From Aliihoeflea aestuarii (GTDB lineage Bacteria; Pseudomonadota; Alphaproteobacteria; Rhizobiales; Rhizobiaceae), in contig NZ_JAAAMK010000001.1 in assembly GCF_024105665.1 (NCBI RefSeq), positions 1 through 64,000 of the forward strand: a stretch of 64,000 nt of DNA, given 5' to 3'. Below are positions 43,019 to 56,226 of the stretch, piece after piece; the first letter of the stretch is position 1, and each line of letters starts with the position of its first letter. The position numbers and the translations under genes are program-made. The notes beneath the pieces were generated by a model. That model saw nothing but the letters and a program-made list of their open reading frames with translations. It did no database searches and was not told where the DNA came from.

Positions 43019-44812
43019 ATGTTCACGACCAGACCCGAACTTCTCGGGACCTTCGGCGCCGTCACCTCCACGCACTGGCTGGCCACCGGCAGCGGCATGT
43101 CCATGCTGGAACGCGGCGGCAACGCATTCGACGCGGGCGTCGCCAGCGCGTTCGTCCTGCAAGTGGTGGAGCCACATCTGGTCGGGCCGGGCGGTGACGT
43201 GCCGATCGTCTTTCATTCTGCAAAGACGGGCAAGACAGAGGTTCTGTGCGGGCAGGCGACGGCACCGGCGGGCGCGACGATCGAGCATTACCGCGCCGAG
43301 GGGTTGAAGCTCATACCCGGCAACGGTCTTCTGGCGACGGTCATTCCGGGCGCGTTCGACGCCTGGATGGTTCTGCTACGCGACCACGGCACAATGACCG
43401 TGCGCGACGTTCTGGAGCCGGCGATCCATTACGCGCAGAACGGCCATCCGCTTTTGCCGCGCGTGGCGAACACCATTGCCGGCCTCAAGGACTTCTTCGA
43501 GAAGGAGTGGCCGACAACCGCCGAACTCTTCGTGCCGAAGGGTGCGTTGCCGCAGGCGCGCAAGCTCTTCCGCAACGAGAAGCTGGCCGAAACGTGGGCC
43601 CGCATCATCAGGGAAGCCGAGAGCGCGGGGGCGGATCGCGAACGCCAGATCGAGAAGGCGCGCGAGGCGTTCTACAAGGGCTTCGTCGCCGAAGCGATCG
43701 ACGCCTTCGCCCGTGACAACGCCGTCATGGACGAAAGCGGCGAGCGCCATCGCGGCGTCATCAGCGCCGACGACATGGCGGGCTGGCAGGCGACCTATGA
43801 CGCGCCGGCGTCGCTCGACTATGGCGACTTCCGCGTCCACAAGACCGGCCCTTGGGGCCAGGGACCGGTCTTCCTGCAAACGCTTTCGATCCTGAAGAAC
43901 TTCGACATCGGCGCCATGGGGCACTCGTCCGCCGAATTCGTCCATGTCCTGACCGAGGCCATGAAGCTCGCCTTCGCCGACCGCGAAATCTACTATGGCG
44001 ATCCGAACTTCACCGATGTGCCACTGGACGCGCTTTTGTCCGACGCCTACGGGACTGAGCGCGCCCGGCTGATCGGCGACAACGCCTCGCTGGACCTGCG
44101 GCCGGGCACCGTCGACGGACGCGCCGAACAGGTCGCGCGCGGACTTGCGGCCCTCGAACGCCTTTCGCTCACGGGCACCGCATCCGCCGCCAACGAGCCG
44201 ACGACCGCCGAAATGCGCTCGGCCCGGCGCGGCGACACGGTTCATGTCGATGCGGTCGATCGCTGGGGCAACATGATGGCGGCGATGCCGTCAGGAGGCT
44301 GGTTCCAGTCCTCACCGGTCATTCCCGAACTCGGCTTCATGCTGAACACGCGCGCCCAGATGTTCTGGCTGGAGGACGGCCTGCCGACATCGCTCGCACC
44401 GGGAAAACGCCCGCGCACCACGCTGACGCCGACGCTCGCGGAAAAGGACGGCAAGCCCTACATGGTGTTCGGTTCGCCGGGCGGCGACCAGCAGGAACAG
44501 TGGCAGCTCCAGTTCTTCCTGCGCCATGCCCATCACGGCCTCAATCTGCAGGAGGCGATCGATCTGCCGATGAGCCATACGGGCCACTTCCCGTCATCCT
44601 TCTATCCGCGCCAGCGCCGGCCCGGAAACCTGACGATCGAGGAGACGTTCGGGGAAGAGGTGCTTGCCGATCTGGTCGCGCGCGGCCACGACGTGGAACG
44701 CTCGCCAGAATGGACGATCGGCCGCCTCGTCGCCGCCGCGCGCGATGCGGACGGCCTGCTGCATGCCGCCGCCACCCCCCGCCTCATGCAGGCCTATGCG
44801 GCGGCGCGATAG
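43019..44812 (+). CDS. Gamma-glutamyltransferase family protein
   Basis: 597 residues. The Ntn-type autoprocessing site is SARRGDTVHVDAVDRWGNMM, with Thr as the new N terminus of the small subunit. SMLERGGNAFDAGVASAFVL and LGFMLNTRAQMF are family blocks. No signal peptide is seen, so it may be cytoplasmic, unlike secreted GGT. It would cleave gamma-glutamyl amides such as glutathione conjugates. The upstream transporter genes are reduced to a remnant, so its own promoter or readthrough is needed. Confidence 0.88.
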   Translation: MFTTRPELLGTFGAVTSTHWLATGSGMSMLERGGNAFDAGVASAFVLQVVEPHLVGPGGDVPIVFHSAKTGKTEVLCGQATAPAGATIEHYRAEGLKLIPGNGLLATVIPGAFDAWMVLLRDHGTMTVRDVLEPAIHYAQNGHPLLPRVANTIAGLKDFFEKEWPTTAELFVPKGALPQARKLFRNEKLAETWARIIREAESAGADRERQIEKAREAFYKGFVAEAIDAFARDNAVMDESGERHRGVISADDMAGWQATYDAPASLDYGDFRVHKTGPWGQGPVFLQTLSILKNFDIGAMGHSSAEFVHVLTEAMKLAFADREIYYGDPNFTDVPLDALLSDAYGTERARLIGDNASLDLRPGTVDGRAEQVARGLAALERLSLTGTASAANEPTTAEMRSARRGDTVHVDAVDRWGNMMAAMPSGGWFQSSPVIPELGFMLNTRAQMFWLEDGLPTSLAPGKRPRTTLTPTLAEKDGKPYMVFGSPGGDQQEQWQLQFFLRHAHHGLNLQEAIDLPMSHTGHFPSSFYPRQRRPGNLTIEETFGEEVLADLVARGHDVERSPEWTIGRLVAAARDADGLLHAAATPRLMQAYAAAR

Positions 44813-44984
44813 ATCGGAGCACGTCCGATGATGTGTGCCGGGGCCTGCCGAAGGCTCCGATTCACGCGTCGTCCTTGCGCATAAAGTCGCGAGTCCCGCC
44901 ATGATGATGGCCGGCGTCGCCGGATGCCCATCCGATGTCGCATTCATGCGACTGGAATCAATCGACAGATGATTTAGTCATGGC

Positions 44985-45170
44985 ATTCAGGTGCCGTGGC
45001 CGGCGACGGGCATGGAGAATTGGGAAGCCGGTCGAAAACCGGCGCTGCCCCCGCAACGGTGGTGGAGAGAAAGCGGCGACGGGAGCCACTGGGCGGATGC
45101 GCCTCGGGAAGGTGTCGCGGCAGGCCCCGAAGAAGGGCCGCTCCAGAGTCCGGAAACCAGCCTGAACGAC
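44985..45170 (+). ncRNA. Cobalamin riboswitch
   Basis: The conserved elements occur in order: GAATTGGGAAGCCGGT, ACCGGCGCTGCCCCCGCAAC, GGAGCCACTGGGC, CTCGGGAAGG, and the B12 box GAGTCCGGAAACCAGCCTG (about 45146-45164). It sits about 125 bases upstream of gbcA on the same strand. Adenosylcobalamin or a related corrinoid would normally switch the downstream genes off. No other gene intervenes, so gbcA, and probably gbcB, are the targets. Confidence 0.93.
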
Positions 45171-45292
45171 GATGAACCGACTGATCGCGGTGGGCGATCG
45201 AGAGGCGAATGCGTGCGAAGCGGCCATTGGCTCCTCGCCCTTCTCCTTTGCCATCTCCACCAGTTCAGTCCTCGCATGAGGCAGGACAGGAC

Positions 45293-46540
45293 ATGGACAC
45301 GCGCAAGGACATGCTGGAACGGCTGAAAAGCCATCAGCCGGGCTACAGCCTCGACCAGGCTTTTTATACCGATCCCGAATTCTTCAAGCTCGACATGGAG
45401 CTTATCTGGTATCGCGACTGGCTGTTCATCGGCCATGATTGCGAATTGCCCAAGCCCGGCAGCTACATCACGGTCCAGATCGGCGAATACCCGGTCGTCG
45501 TGGTGCGCGACGCAAAGGGAACGATCCGCGCCTTCCACAACACATGCCGCCATCGCGGCTCGCGGGTCTGCACGGCGGCGAAGGGCACGGCGGCAAAGCT
45601 CGTCTGCCCCTATCACCAATGGACCTACGATCTGGATGGGCGCCTCGTCTTCGCGCGCCAGATGGGCGCGGAGTTCGACGCCTCGCAGTTCGGCCTGAAA
45701 CCGATCGCCTGCGAAAGCGCCGCCGGATATCTGTTCGTTTGCCTTGCCGACGAACCGGCCGATTTTGCCCCCGTTCGCGCCAGGCTCGAGCCCTATCTCG
45801 CGCCCCATCGCCTGACCGAGACCAAGATCGCGTTCGAATCGACGATCATCGAGAAAGGCAACTGGAAGCTCGTCTGGGAGAACAACCGCGAGTGCTATCA
45901 CTGCGCGGGCAACCATCCCGAATTGTGCAAGACCTTCCCCGAGGCACCCACCGCCACCGGCATTCAGGGTTCGAAGAGCGATCCCGAGATCGTCGCGCAC
46001 TGGGAAAGATGCGAGGCGGCGGGATTGCCGAGCACGTTCGAGATTTCCGATGACGGACAGTATCGCGTCACCCGCGTGCCGCTGCTGCGCGATGCGGTGA
46101 GCTACACGATGACGGGCAAGCGCGCGGTGAAGAAGAACCTGTCCGATTCGGTATCGACCGACCGCATCGGCGCGCTTTTGCTCTATCACTATCCGACGAC
46201 GTGGAACCATGTGCTCGGCGACCATGCCGTCACCTTCCGCGTGCTGCCCATCAGCGCCACGGAGACGGCGGTGACGACCAAGTGGCTCGTTCACAAGGAC
46301 GCCGTCGAGGGCGTTGATTACGACCTTGCCGAACTCACGCACGTATGGACCGAAACCAACGATCAGGACCGGCGGATCGTCGAGGAAAACGCCTTCGGCA
46401 TCACCTCCCCGGCCTACCGGCCCGGCCCCTATTCCGAAGAACATGAAGGCGGCGTCATGCAGTTCGTCGAATGGTATTGCAATTTCGCCGAAGATCGGCT
46501 GACCGGCGACGCCAAGCCGGCGCTGCGCAGCGTGGCCTAG
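45293..46540 (+). CDS. gbcA: Glycine betaine demethylase, Rieske oxygenase subunit
   Basis: 415 residues. The Rieske cluster is CRHRGSRVC with CPYHQW (Cys-His/Cys-His), and the non-haem iron site lies in WENNRECYHCAGNHPEL. This matches GbcA-type Rieske proteins, which remove one methyl of glycine betaine as formaldehyde to give dimethylglycine. The start at 45293 has AGGACAGG upstream. The reductase gene gbcB follows; a cobalamin riboswitch precedes. Another quaternary ammonium substrate such as stachydrine is possible. Confidence 0.87.
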   Translation: MDTRKDMLERLKSHQPGYSLDQAFYTDPEFFKLDMELIWYRDWLFIGHDCELPKPGSYITVQIGEYPVVVVRDAKGTIRAFHNTCRHRGSRVCTAAKGTAAKLVCPYHQWTYDLDGRLVFARQMGAEFDASQFGLKPIACESAAGYLFVCLADEPADFAPVRARLEPYLAPHRLTETKIAFESTIIEKGNWKLVWENNRECYHCAGNHPELCKTFPEAPTATGIQGSKSDPEIVAHWERCEAAGLPSTFEISDDGQYRVTRVPLLRDAVSYTMTGKRAVKKNLSDSVSTDRIGALLLYHYPTTWNHVLGDHAVTFRVLPISATETAVTTKWLVHKDAVEGVDYDLAELTHVWTETNDQDRRIVEENAFGITSPAYRPGPYSEEHEGGVMQFVEWYCNFAEDRLTGDAKPALRSVA

Positions 46541-46585
46541 AGAGGATGTCTATGCTCGACGTTGCCCCCCTCTGCCCTGCCGGGC

Positions 46586-46608
46586 ATCTCCCCCGCAAGG
46601 GGGGAGAT
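46586..46608. repeat. Hairpin between gbcA and gbcB
   Basis: ATCTCCCC and GGGGAGAT form a perfect stem around CCGCAAGG. It sits in the 124-bp gap between gbcA and gbcB, in sequence (CTCTGCCCTGCCGGGC) I associate with a dispersed Hyphomicrobiales repeat. There is no T run, so it may moderate processing or relative expression rather than terminate. Confidence 0.7.
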
Positions 46609-46664
46609 CACGCTCGTCATAGATGCAGGCTGACCTCGCCACTTGCGGGGAGGATGGGCGATCA

Positions 46665-47756
46665 ATGAACGCGACATCGCTCTACAAATATCTCGACGAG
46701 ATGGTGCCCTGGGACGACCGGCTCCAGGTGCTGGAATGCCTGCGTGTGGTCGACGAGGCGCCGGACGTGAAGAGCTTCGCCTTCCGCTCCGACAGCCAGA
46801 CATGGTTCCGATACCAACCCGGCCAGTTCATCACGCTGGAACTGCCGGCCGAGCCGGAACCGCTGATGCGCACCTATACGCTCTCGTCGAGCCCGTCGCG
46901 GCCGTTCTCCATCGCCGTGACGGTCAAGGCTCAGGCGGATTCGATCGGCACGCGCTGGATGTTCGACAATCTGAAACCGGGTGACCATATCCGCGCTTTC
47001 GGGCCGTCAGGCGATTTCTCGCTGCACAATCACCCGGCGGCCAAGTATCTGTTCCTGTCGGCCGGCTCGGGCATCACCCCGATGATGTCGATGCTGTTGT
47101 GGCTCAATGATTTCGCGCCGCAGACCGATGTCGCCTTCATCAATTGCGCGCGGCGCTATGACGATTTGATCTTCCGGCGCGAACTGGAACTCGTCGGCAA
47201 TTATATGCACGGCCTGTCGCTCGACTTCCTTCTGGAGGAACGGGCGCGGCGCGAGGGCGGGTTCGGCCATGTCGGGCGGATCGATGCCACAAGGCTGAAG
47301 CTGATCGCGCCGGACTTCGCCGAGCGGGAAATCTTCTGCTGCGGGCCGGACCCGTTCATGCGCGCGGTGCGCCAGATCCTCGAAGCGGAGAGCTTCGACA
47401 TGGCGCATTACCATCAGGAGAGCTTCGGCGCGCCAACCATAGAGCGCGTGCAGGCGCCGTTCGAGGAAATCATCAACGCCGAACCGCCGGCCGATGCGCA
47501 ACCTGTGCGCTTTGCGCTTTCGGATGTCGAAGCCTCGTGCCTGCCCGATCAGACGATCCTGCAGACCGCGCGCGCGGCGGGCGTGCGCATTCCCGCCGCC
47601 TGCGAATTCGGCCTGTGCGGCACCTGCAAGACGTTGAAGCTCTCCGGCGACGTGGAGATGAGCCACAATGGCGGCATTCTCGATCACGAGATCGAGGAAG
47701 GCTACATTCTCGCCTGCTGCTCGCGCCCGCTCGGGCCGGTAACGGTAGACGCTTGA
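46665..47756 (+). CDS. gbcB: Glycine betaine demethylase, flavin/ferredoxin reductase subunit
   Basis: 363 residues. FAD domain (RTYTLSSSPSRPFSIAVTVK), NAD domain (YLFLSAGSGITPMMSMLLW and EIFCCGPDPFMRAV) and a C-terminal plant-type 2Fe-2S ferredoxin with CEFGLCGTCKTLKLSG and CCSRPLG. It passes electrons from NADH to the Rieske subunit. The ATG at 46665 has GGGAGG close upstream; a longer in-frame start is possible. Confidence 0.88.
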   Translation: MNATSLYKYLDEMVPWDDRLQVLECLRVVDEAPDVKSFAFRSDSQTWFRYQPGQFITLELPAEPEPLMRTYTLSSSPSRPFSIAVTVKAQADSIGTRWMFDNLKPGDHIRAFGPSGDFSLHNHPAAKYLFLSAGSGITPMMSMLLWLNDFAPQTDVAFINCARRYDDLIFRRELELVGNYMHGLSLDFLLEERARREGGFGHVGRIDATRLKLIAPDFAEREIFCCGPDPFMRAVRQILEAESFDMAHYHQESFGAPTIERVQAPFEEIINAEPPADAQPVRFALSDVEASCLPDQTILQTARAAGVRIPAACEFGLCGTCKTLKLSGDVEMSHNGGILDHEIEEGYILACCSRPLGPVTVDA

Positions 47757-47757
47757 A

Positions 47758-48864
47758 CTAACCGCGCGCGGCGGCGAGCGCCTTCGGCAGCTCGGCTTCG
47801 AAAAGATCGATTTCTGCCGCCGGGCCGACCGAAACGCGAATGCAGCGGTCGAGAACCGGGGCCATCGGCTTGCGCACGAAGATTTCGCGCGCAATCAGTT
47901 CCTGCATCACTTTCATCGCGAAAGCGCCGTCGCTTTTGCAATCGATGGTCACGAAGTTCGTTGCCGACGGGATCGCGGAAAACCCGTTCGCCGCTGCGAT
48001 GGAAGACAGGCGGTCGCGGCAGGCAGCAACATCGGCGATCACCGATTGAAGATATGGCTCGTCGTCGAGCGCCGCGAGCGCGGCGACCTGCGCCATGCGC
48101 GTCATGCCGAAATGGTTGCGGACCTTCTCGAACGCGTTGATCGTCCGGGCTTCGCCGATGGCGTAGCCGCAGCGCAGGCCGGCCAGACCATAAGCCTTCG
48201 AAAATGTGCGCATGCGAAGCACATTGGGACGCGTCACATCGAGCGGCAAGAGCGTGCCGTGCGGCGCGGTTTCGCCATAGGCTTCATCGAGAACGAGCAT
48301 CGTCGTTTCGGGCAACGCATCGATGAAGCGTTCCACTTCATCCGCCGGCCACCACGTGCCCATCGGATTGTCGGGATTGGCCAGATAGACGAGCGGCGCG
48401 TTTTCGCGCTTGACCGCGTCGAGCAGCGCGACAAGGCTTTCCCGGTCGTCCTCGTAAGGCACGGTGACGAGGCGGGCGCCGAAACCGGCGACGTGGTAGT
48501 TGAACGTCGGATAGGCGCCGAGCGACGTGACGACGGGTTGGCCGCTGCCTGCCCAGAGGCGAACGATGAGGCCAAGGAGCGCGTCGATCCCCTCCCCGAT
48601 GACGATGTTCTGCGGCGCAACGCCAAGTTTGTGCGAAAGCTTGGCGCGCAAATCGGCGCTCTCCGGGTCGCCATACATCCACATGCCGCCGGCTGCTGCG
48701 GCGATCGCCGCCTGCACCTTCGGCGACGGTCCGAACCCGCTTTCATTGGCCCCGAGGCGGGCGCGGAACGGGCGTCCTCTTTGCCGCTCTTGTGCTTCCG
48801 GGCCGACGAAGGGCACGGTTGCGGGCAGGCTTTCGGCAAGTGGGGTCAGGTGCGGTCGGTTCAT
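47758..48864 (-). CDS. PLP-dependent aminotransferase, HisC-like
   Basis: 368 residues of fold-type I. The PLP lysine is in RMRTFSKAYGLAGLRCGYAI; LANPDNPMGTWW and VLDEAYGE are the cofactor-binding segments. The layout resembles histidinol-phosphate aminotransferases, but standard histidine neighbours are absent, so another amino-acid substrate is possible. Convergent with gbcB, one base between stops. Confidence 0.85.
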   Translation of the reverse strand: MNRPHLTPLAESLPATVPFVGPEAQERQRGRPFRARLGANESGFGPSPKVQAAIAAAAGGMWMYGDPESADLRAKLSHKLGVAPQNIVIGEGIDALLGLIVRLWAGSGQPVVTSLGAYPTFNYHVAGFGARLVTVPYEDDRESLVALLDAVKRENAPLVYLANPDNPMGTWWPADEVERFIDALPETTMLVLDEAYGETAPHGTLLPLDVTRPNVLRMRTFSKAYGLAGLRCGYAIGEARTINAFEKVRNHFGMTRMAQVAALAALDDEPYLQSVIADVAACRDRLSSIAAANGFSAIPSATNFVTIDCKSDGAFAMKVMQELIAREIFVRKPMAPVLDRCIRVSVGPAAEIDLFEAELPKALAAARG

Positions 48865-48976
48865 GGCGGAGGTCTCTGTTGTTCGCCGTCGCACTACCGC
48901 CCGACCGCCGACAAGACAACAAGAAAGCCTGCCTGGCCGATGCTGCCATTGCAGAATATGCAACGAGCTCTGCAAA

Positions 48977-50134
48977 TCAAAGGCTGGCCGCAAGCTGTCC
49001 GAGGGCGGAAATCTCGCGAGCCGTCGCCGCATCGTCGCTCGCGTCGGGCCGCGACGATGTCTTGGCGATGGTGATCCGCCGAACCGGATCGGTCCAGACC
49101 CACTGACCATGAATGCCGACGCCGCAGAACGAGCCATTTGCATCGCCCACCTGATACCAGCAGGAGCGGTAGCGACCATCGGCGAACATGTCGGCGAAAT
49201 TGCCGTCGACCCACGCCTGCCGGTCGCCGTTTTTCAAGAGATCGTCGATCCAGCCGGACGGGACGATTTCCTGCCCCGCAGGACCGCGACCTCCATTGCG
49301 CACGAGTTCGCCTAGGCGTGCGAGATCGGCGACGGTGATGCAGATGCCGCCGGCTGCGCGTGCGGTGCCGACGCGGTCGACGGTGACGTAGGAGGCGCCC
49401 GTTGCGCCCATCGGCTTCAGGAGCCGCTCGGCGAGATAATCGTGATACCGCCGGCCGACCGCGCGTTCGACGACGAGACCGAGGAGGTCGGTGTTCGGCG
49501 AAGCGTAGTAGAAGCGCTTGCCGTGATCGCCACCGGCGCGCGGGGGCAGCGTGGCGAGGAATTCCTCCATCGTCTGCGCCGTCGTGTCGGCTCGTTCGGG
49601 GTTCCAGAGCATGGCACGTCGGTAGCGGTCGAAGGCGCTGTCGCGGTCGGTATACTCCTCCTCGAACTCGACATCGACGGTCATGTCGAGAAGGTCGCGC
49701 ACGCGGGCAGTGCCATAGGCGCTCGACTGCGGCATCGGCACATAGCGCGTGATCGGCGCATCGGGATCGAGCAGCCCCTCGCCCGCCGCGATTCCGGCAA
49801 GCAGGCCGGTCACCGATTTCGAGATCGAGAAGATGACGTGCGGCCACTCCGGGTCGCAATGCGCCGCGCGCCAGTCGGCGATGCGTTCACCGTCGCGCAG
49901 GATGACGAGCGCGTCTGTATAGGAAGAGCGCAGATGGTCGACGACATTTTTGGAAACGCCGCCGAGCTGTAATGAAAGATCATCCAGAAGCGCACTGCCG
50001 ACCGAAACTTCCGGCTGTTCCTTCGGTGCCGTCATCGTGGCGACCGGCACGAACTCGCTGACGGACTGGAAGCTCAGTGTCGAGAAGGGATGATCGCGCC
50101 AGTTCGAAAGATTTACGTCGCCGCGCATTGCCAT
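48977..50134 (-). CDS. Beta-lactamase-fold serine hydrolase
   Basis: 385 residues. The nucleophile motif is IFSISKSVTG (Ser-x-x-Lys), the second motif is YYASPNTDLLG (Tyr-x-Ser/Asn type) and HGQWVWTD stands where the third motif is expected. No signal peptide from the ATG at 50134, so probably cytoplasmic. Such proteins include esterases and amide hydrolases; the substrate is unknown. It lies just downstream of metH on the same strand (77 bases). Confidence 0.82.
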   Translation of the reverse strand: MAMRGDVNLSNWRDHPFSTLSFQSVSEFVPVATMTAPKEQPEVSVGSALLDDLSLQLGGVSKNVVDHLRSSYTDALVILRDGERIADWRAAHCDPEWPHVIFSISKSVTGLLAGIAAGEGLLDPDAPITRYVPMPQSSAYGTARVRDLLDMTVDVEFEEEYTDRDSAFDRYRRAMLWNPERADTTAQTMEEFLATLPPRAGGDHGKRFYYASPNTDLLGLVVERAVGRRYHDYLAERLLKPMGATGASYVTVDRVGTARAAGGICITVADLARLGELVRNGGRGPAGQEIVPSGWIDDLLKNGDRQAWVDGNFADMFADGRYRSCWYQVGDANGSFCGVGIHGQWVWTDPVRRITIAKTSSRPDASDDAATAREISALGQLAASL

Positions 50135-50211
50135 CGAAGTCTCCTTTGCCGGGACTCCGTCAAACCCGCTTCGCACCATTCCAGTCAAGCCGTTCGGTTT
50201 TGGTCCAGCGT

Positions 50212-53961
<3,750 letters not shown>

Positions 53962-53992
53962 GGGCAGTCTCCATCATAAGGCTTGATTGCTC

Positions 53993-54012
53993 ACATAAAG
54001 ATATCTTTATGT
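53993..54012. promoter_or_regulatory. 20-bp perfect palindrome upstream of metH
   Basis: ACATAAAGATATCTTTATGT is a perfect inverted repeat, 32 bases before the metH start and in an otherwise AT-rich promoter gap. It has the form of a homodimer operator. I recall similar sites predicted for methionine-cycle repressors (SahR type) in proteobacteria, but cannot confirm the match. Confidence 0.75.
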
Positions 54013-54038
54013 CAACATTGATATCCCGATCTTGAATT

Positions 54039-54054
54039 AAATGAACGTTCGTTT
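54039..54054. promoter_or_regulatory. Operator-like dyad before the TetR gene
   Basis: AAATGAACGTTCGTTT is palindromic at all but one pair, a form common for TetR-family operators. It lies 26 bases upstream of the TTG start at 54080 and would cover the promoter. Autoregulation is likely; the first ATG (54041) falls inside the dyad and is probably not used. Confidence 0.6.
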
Positions 54055-54079
54055 TATTCATGGATTTCGGGAGGATATC

Positions 54080-54682
54080 TTGGCGCGCACGATCGGATCG
54101 GACGGCGAGAAAACGCAGGCGGCGCTGCGCGAAGCAGCGACGCGGCTGATTGCGCGTCACGGCTATGAAGCCGTCTCGATGCGGCGACTCGCCGATGAAG
54201 TGGGCGTTCAGGCCGCCGCGCTCTATCGGTATTTCCCGACGAAGGAAGACCTGCTGTTCTCCCTGATGCGCGCCCATATGGATTCGCTCATTGCCGGCTG
54301 GTCCGATCTTGCCGATGACACGGCCGATGCGGAAACGCAGCTTGCCGCGTTCGTGCGTAACCATATCGCGTTCCATCTGGCGCGGCGCGGCTCGACCCAT
54401 GTCAACAATCTGGAGCTGCGCAGCCTGTCGCCGGACAGGCTGTCGTGCATCGTCGCGCTGCGCGAAGCCTATGAGGGACAGTTGCGCGCGATCCTGCAGC
54501 GCGGCGCATCGCAAGGCACTTTCGATGTCGAAGATGCCGCGCTCGTTTCGATGGCGATCCTCCAGATGATCACCGGCGTCATCGTGTGGTTCCGGCCCGA
54601 CGAACGCCTGTCGATGGACGAAATCACCGACCGTTACCTGACTATGACGCTGCGCCTTGCGGGCGCGAAGCCGCAGATTTGA
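54080..54682 (+). CDS. TetR-family regulator of leucine/isovalerate catabolism
   Basis: 200 residues. The helix-turn-helix is [20 protein letters not shown] to [20 protein letters not shown]. Start chosen: TTG at 54080, because GGGAGG lies five bases upstream; the ATG at 54041 has no ribosome site. It ends 11 bases before ivd, so it is co-transcribed with the pathway it probably controls, sensing an acyl-CoA. Confidence 0.85.
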   Translation: MARTIGSDGEKTQAALREAATRLIARHGYEAVSMRRLADEVGVQAAALYRYFPTKEDLLFSLMRAHMDSLIAGWSDLADDTADAETQLAAFVRNHIAFHLARRGSTHVNNLELRSLSPDRLSCIVALREAYEGQLRAILQRGASQGTFDVEDAALVSMAILQMITGVIVWFRPDERLSMDEITDRYLTMTLRLAGAKPQI

Positions 54683-54693
54683 GGGAGAGACGA

Positions 54694-55857
54694 ATGTACG
54701 ACCACACGATGAAGTTCGGTCATGGCGAGGATATCGACGCGTTGCGCGAGACCGTGCGGCGCTTCGCGCAGGAGCGGATCGCGCCGCTTGCCGCAGAAAT
54801 CGATTCCTCGAACGCGTTTCCCAACCAGCTCTGGCAGGAAATGGGCGCGCTCGGGTTGCTCGGCATCACGGCCGATCCCGACCATGGCGGCTCGGGCATG
54901 GGCTATCTCGCCCATGTCGTCGCGATGGAGGAGATCAGCCGTGCATCGGCCTCCGTCGGACTTTCATACGGTGCGCACTCGAACCTTTGCGTCAACCAGA
55001 TCAATCGCTGGGGCACGGATGAGCAGAAGGCGAAATATCTGCCGGCGCTCTGCTCGGGCGAGGCTGTCGGTGCGCTTGCCATGTCCGAATCCGGTTCGGG
55101 GTCCGACGTCGTCTCGATGCGCATCCGCGCCGACAAGAAGAACGATCGCTACGTTCTCAACGGCACCAAGATGTGGATCACCAACGGGCCGGACGCCGAT
55201 ACGATGGTGATCTATGCCAAGACCGATCCGGAGCGGAAATCGCGCGGCATTACCGCATTCGTCGTCGAGAAGGACTTCAAAGGATTCTCGGTGGCGCAGA
55301 AGCTCGACAAGCTGGGCATGCGCGGATCGAACACCGGCGAACTCGTGTTCGACGATGTGGAAGTGCCGTTCGAGAACGTGCTTCACGAGGAAGGGCGCGG
55401 CGTCGAGGTGCTGATGTCCGGCCTCGACTATGAGCGCACGGTGCTCGCCGGCGGGCCGCTCGGCATCATGGCCGCCTGCCTCGACGTGGCGGTGCCTTAC
55501 GTTCATGAGCGCAAGCAGTTCGGGCGACCGATCGGCGAATTCCAGCTCGTGCAAGGCAAGCTCGCCGACATGTATTCAACGCTTTCGGCCTGCCGGGCCT
55601 ATGTCTACGCGGTGGCCACCGCCTGCGACCGGGGTGAGACGACGCGCAAGGACGCCGCCGGCTGCATCCTCTATGCCGCCGAAAAGTCCACGCAGACCGC
55701 GCTCGACGCCATCCAGCTTCTCGGCGGCAACGGCTATATCAACGAATATCCGACCGGTCGCCTTTTGCGCGACGCCAAGCTCTACGAGATCGGCGCAGGC
55801 ACCAGCGAAATCCGCCGCTGGCTGATCGGCCGCGAGATGATGGCGGAGAGCATTTGA
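54694..55857 (+). CDS. ivd: Isovaleryl-CoA dehydrogenase
   Basis: 387 residues of the acyl-CoA dehydrogenase fold. [14 protein letters not shown] is the isovaleryl-type motif with the catalytic Glu; [16 protein letters not shown] and [20 protein letters not shown] are the family signatures. It oxidises isovaleryl-CoA to 3-methylcrotonyl-CoA in leucine breakdown. GGGAGAG precedes the ATG at 54694. The next pathway gene, mccB, is displaced by hicBA. Confidence 0.95.
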   Translation: MYDHTMKFGHGEDIDALRETVRRFAQERIAPLAAEIDSSNAFPNQLWQEMGALGLLGITADPDHGGSGMGYLAHVVAMEEISRASASVGLSYGAHSNLCVNQINRWGTDEQKAKYLPALCSGEAVGALAMSESGSGSDVVSMRIRADKKNDRYVLNGTKMWITNGPDADTMVIYAKTDPERKSRGITAFVVEKDFKGFSVAQKLDKLGMRGSNTGELVFDDVEVPFENVLHEEGRGVEVLMSGLDYERTVLAGGPLGIMAACLDVAVPYVHERKQFGRPIGEFQLVQGKLADMYSTLSACRAYVYAVATACDRGETTRKDAAGCILYAAEKSTQTALDAIQLLGGNGYINEYPTGRLLRDAKLYEIGAGTSEIRRWLIGREMMAESI

Positions 55858-55863
55858 TAGCTC

Positions 55864-56226
55864 CTAGGCCGCGTGCACTTTCGTCGAAGCAGCATCGATG
55901 CGTCGCTTGGCCGCTTCGGCAAGCGTATCGGAAACCCATTGATTGATGGACTTTCCATCGCTGGCGGCTGCTCTGCCCAGCAAAGCGTGGATTTCAGGTG
56001 TCGTGCGCAATGCGAGCTTTCCAGAATAAGGCTTTCGAGGCGCCAGCCCACGTTCGTTGCAAAAAGCCAGATAATCATCGACGCTTTCATGAAACGCCTT
56101 GACCAGGTCTTCGGCATTTTCAGCTTCGAACGTAACGATATCCGGGATACCGATGATCCTGCCGTGAAAGACCATGTCGTCATCGTCAAATTCGATCGAC
56201 CCCGAATAGCCCTGATAAGGTTTCAT
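55864..56226 (-). CDS. hicB: HicB-type antitoxin
   Basis: 120 residues. The partial RNase-H-like fold (YSGSIEFDDDDMVFHGRIIG, then EDLVKAFHESVDDYLAFCNE) precedes a ribbon-helix-helix or helical DNA-binding tail (GKSINQWVSDTLAEAAKRR). Its ATG overlaps the hicA stop by four bases. It should neutralise HicA and repress the pair. It lies antisense in the leucine operon. Confidence 0.9.
   Translation of the reverse strand: MKPYQGYSGSIEFDDDDMVFHGRIIGIPDIVTFEAENAEDLVKAFHESVDDYLAFCNERGLAPRKPYSGKLALRTTPEIHALLGRAAASDGKSINQWVSDTLAEAAKRRIDAASTKVHAA

Noticed and set aside
46586-46608. Terminator between gbcA and gbcB
   Set aside because: The hairpin is strong but lacks a T run, and the two genes encode partners of one enzyme; more likely a dispersed repeat.
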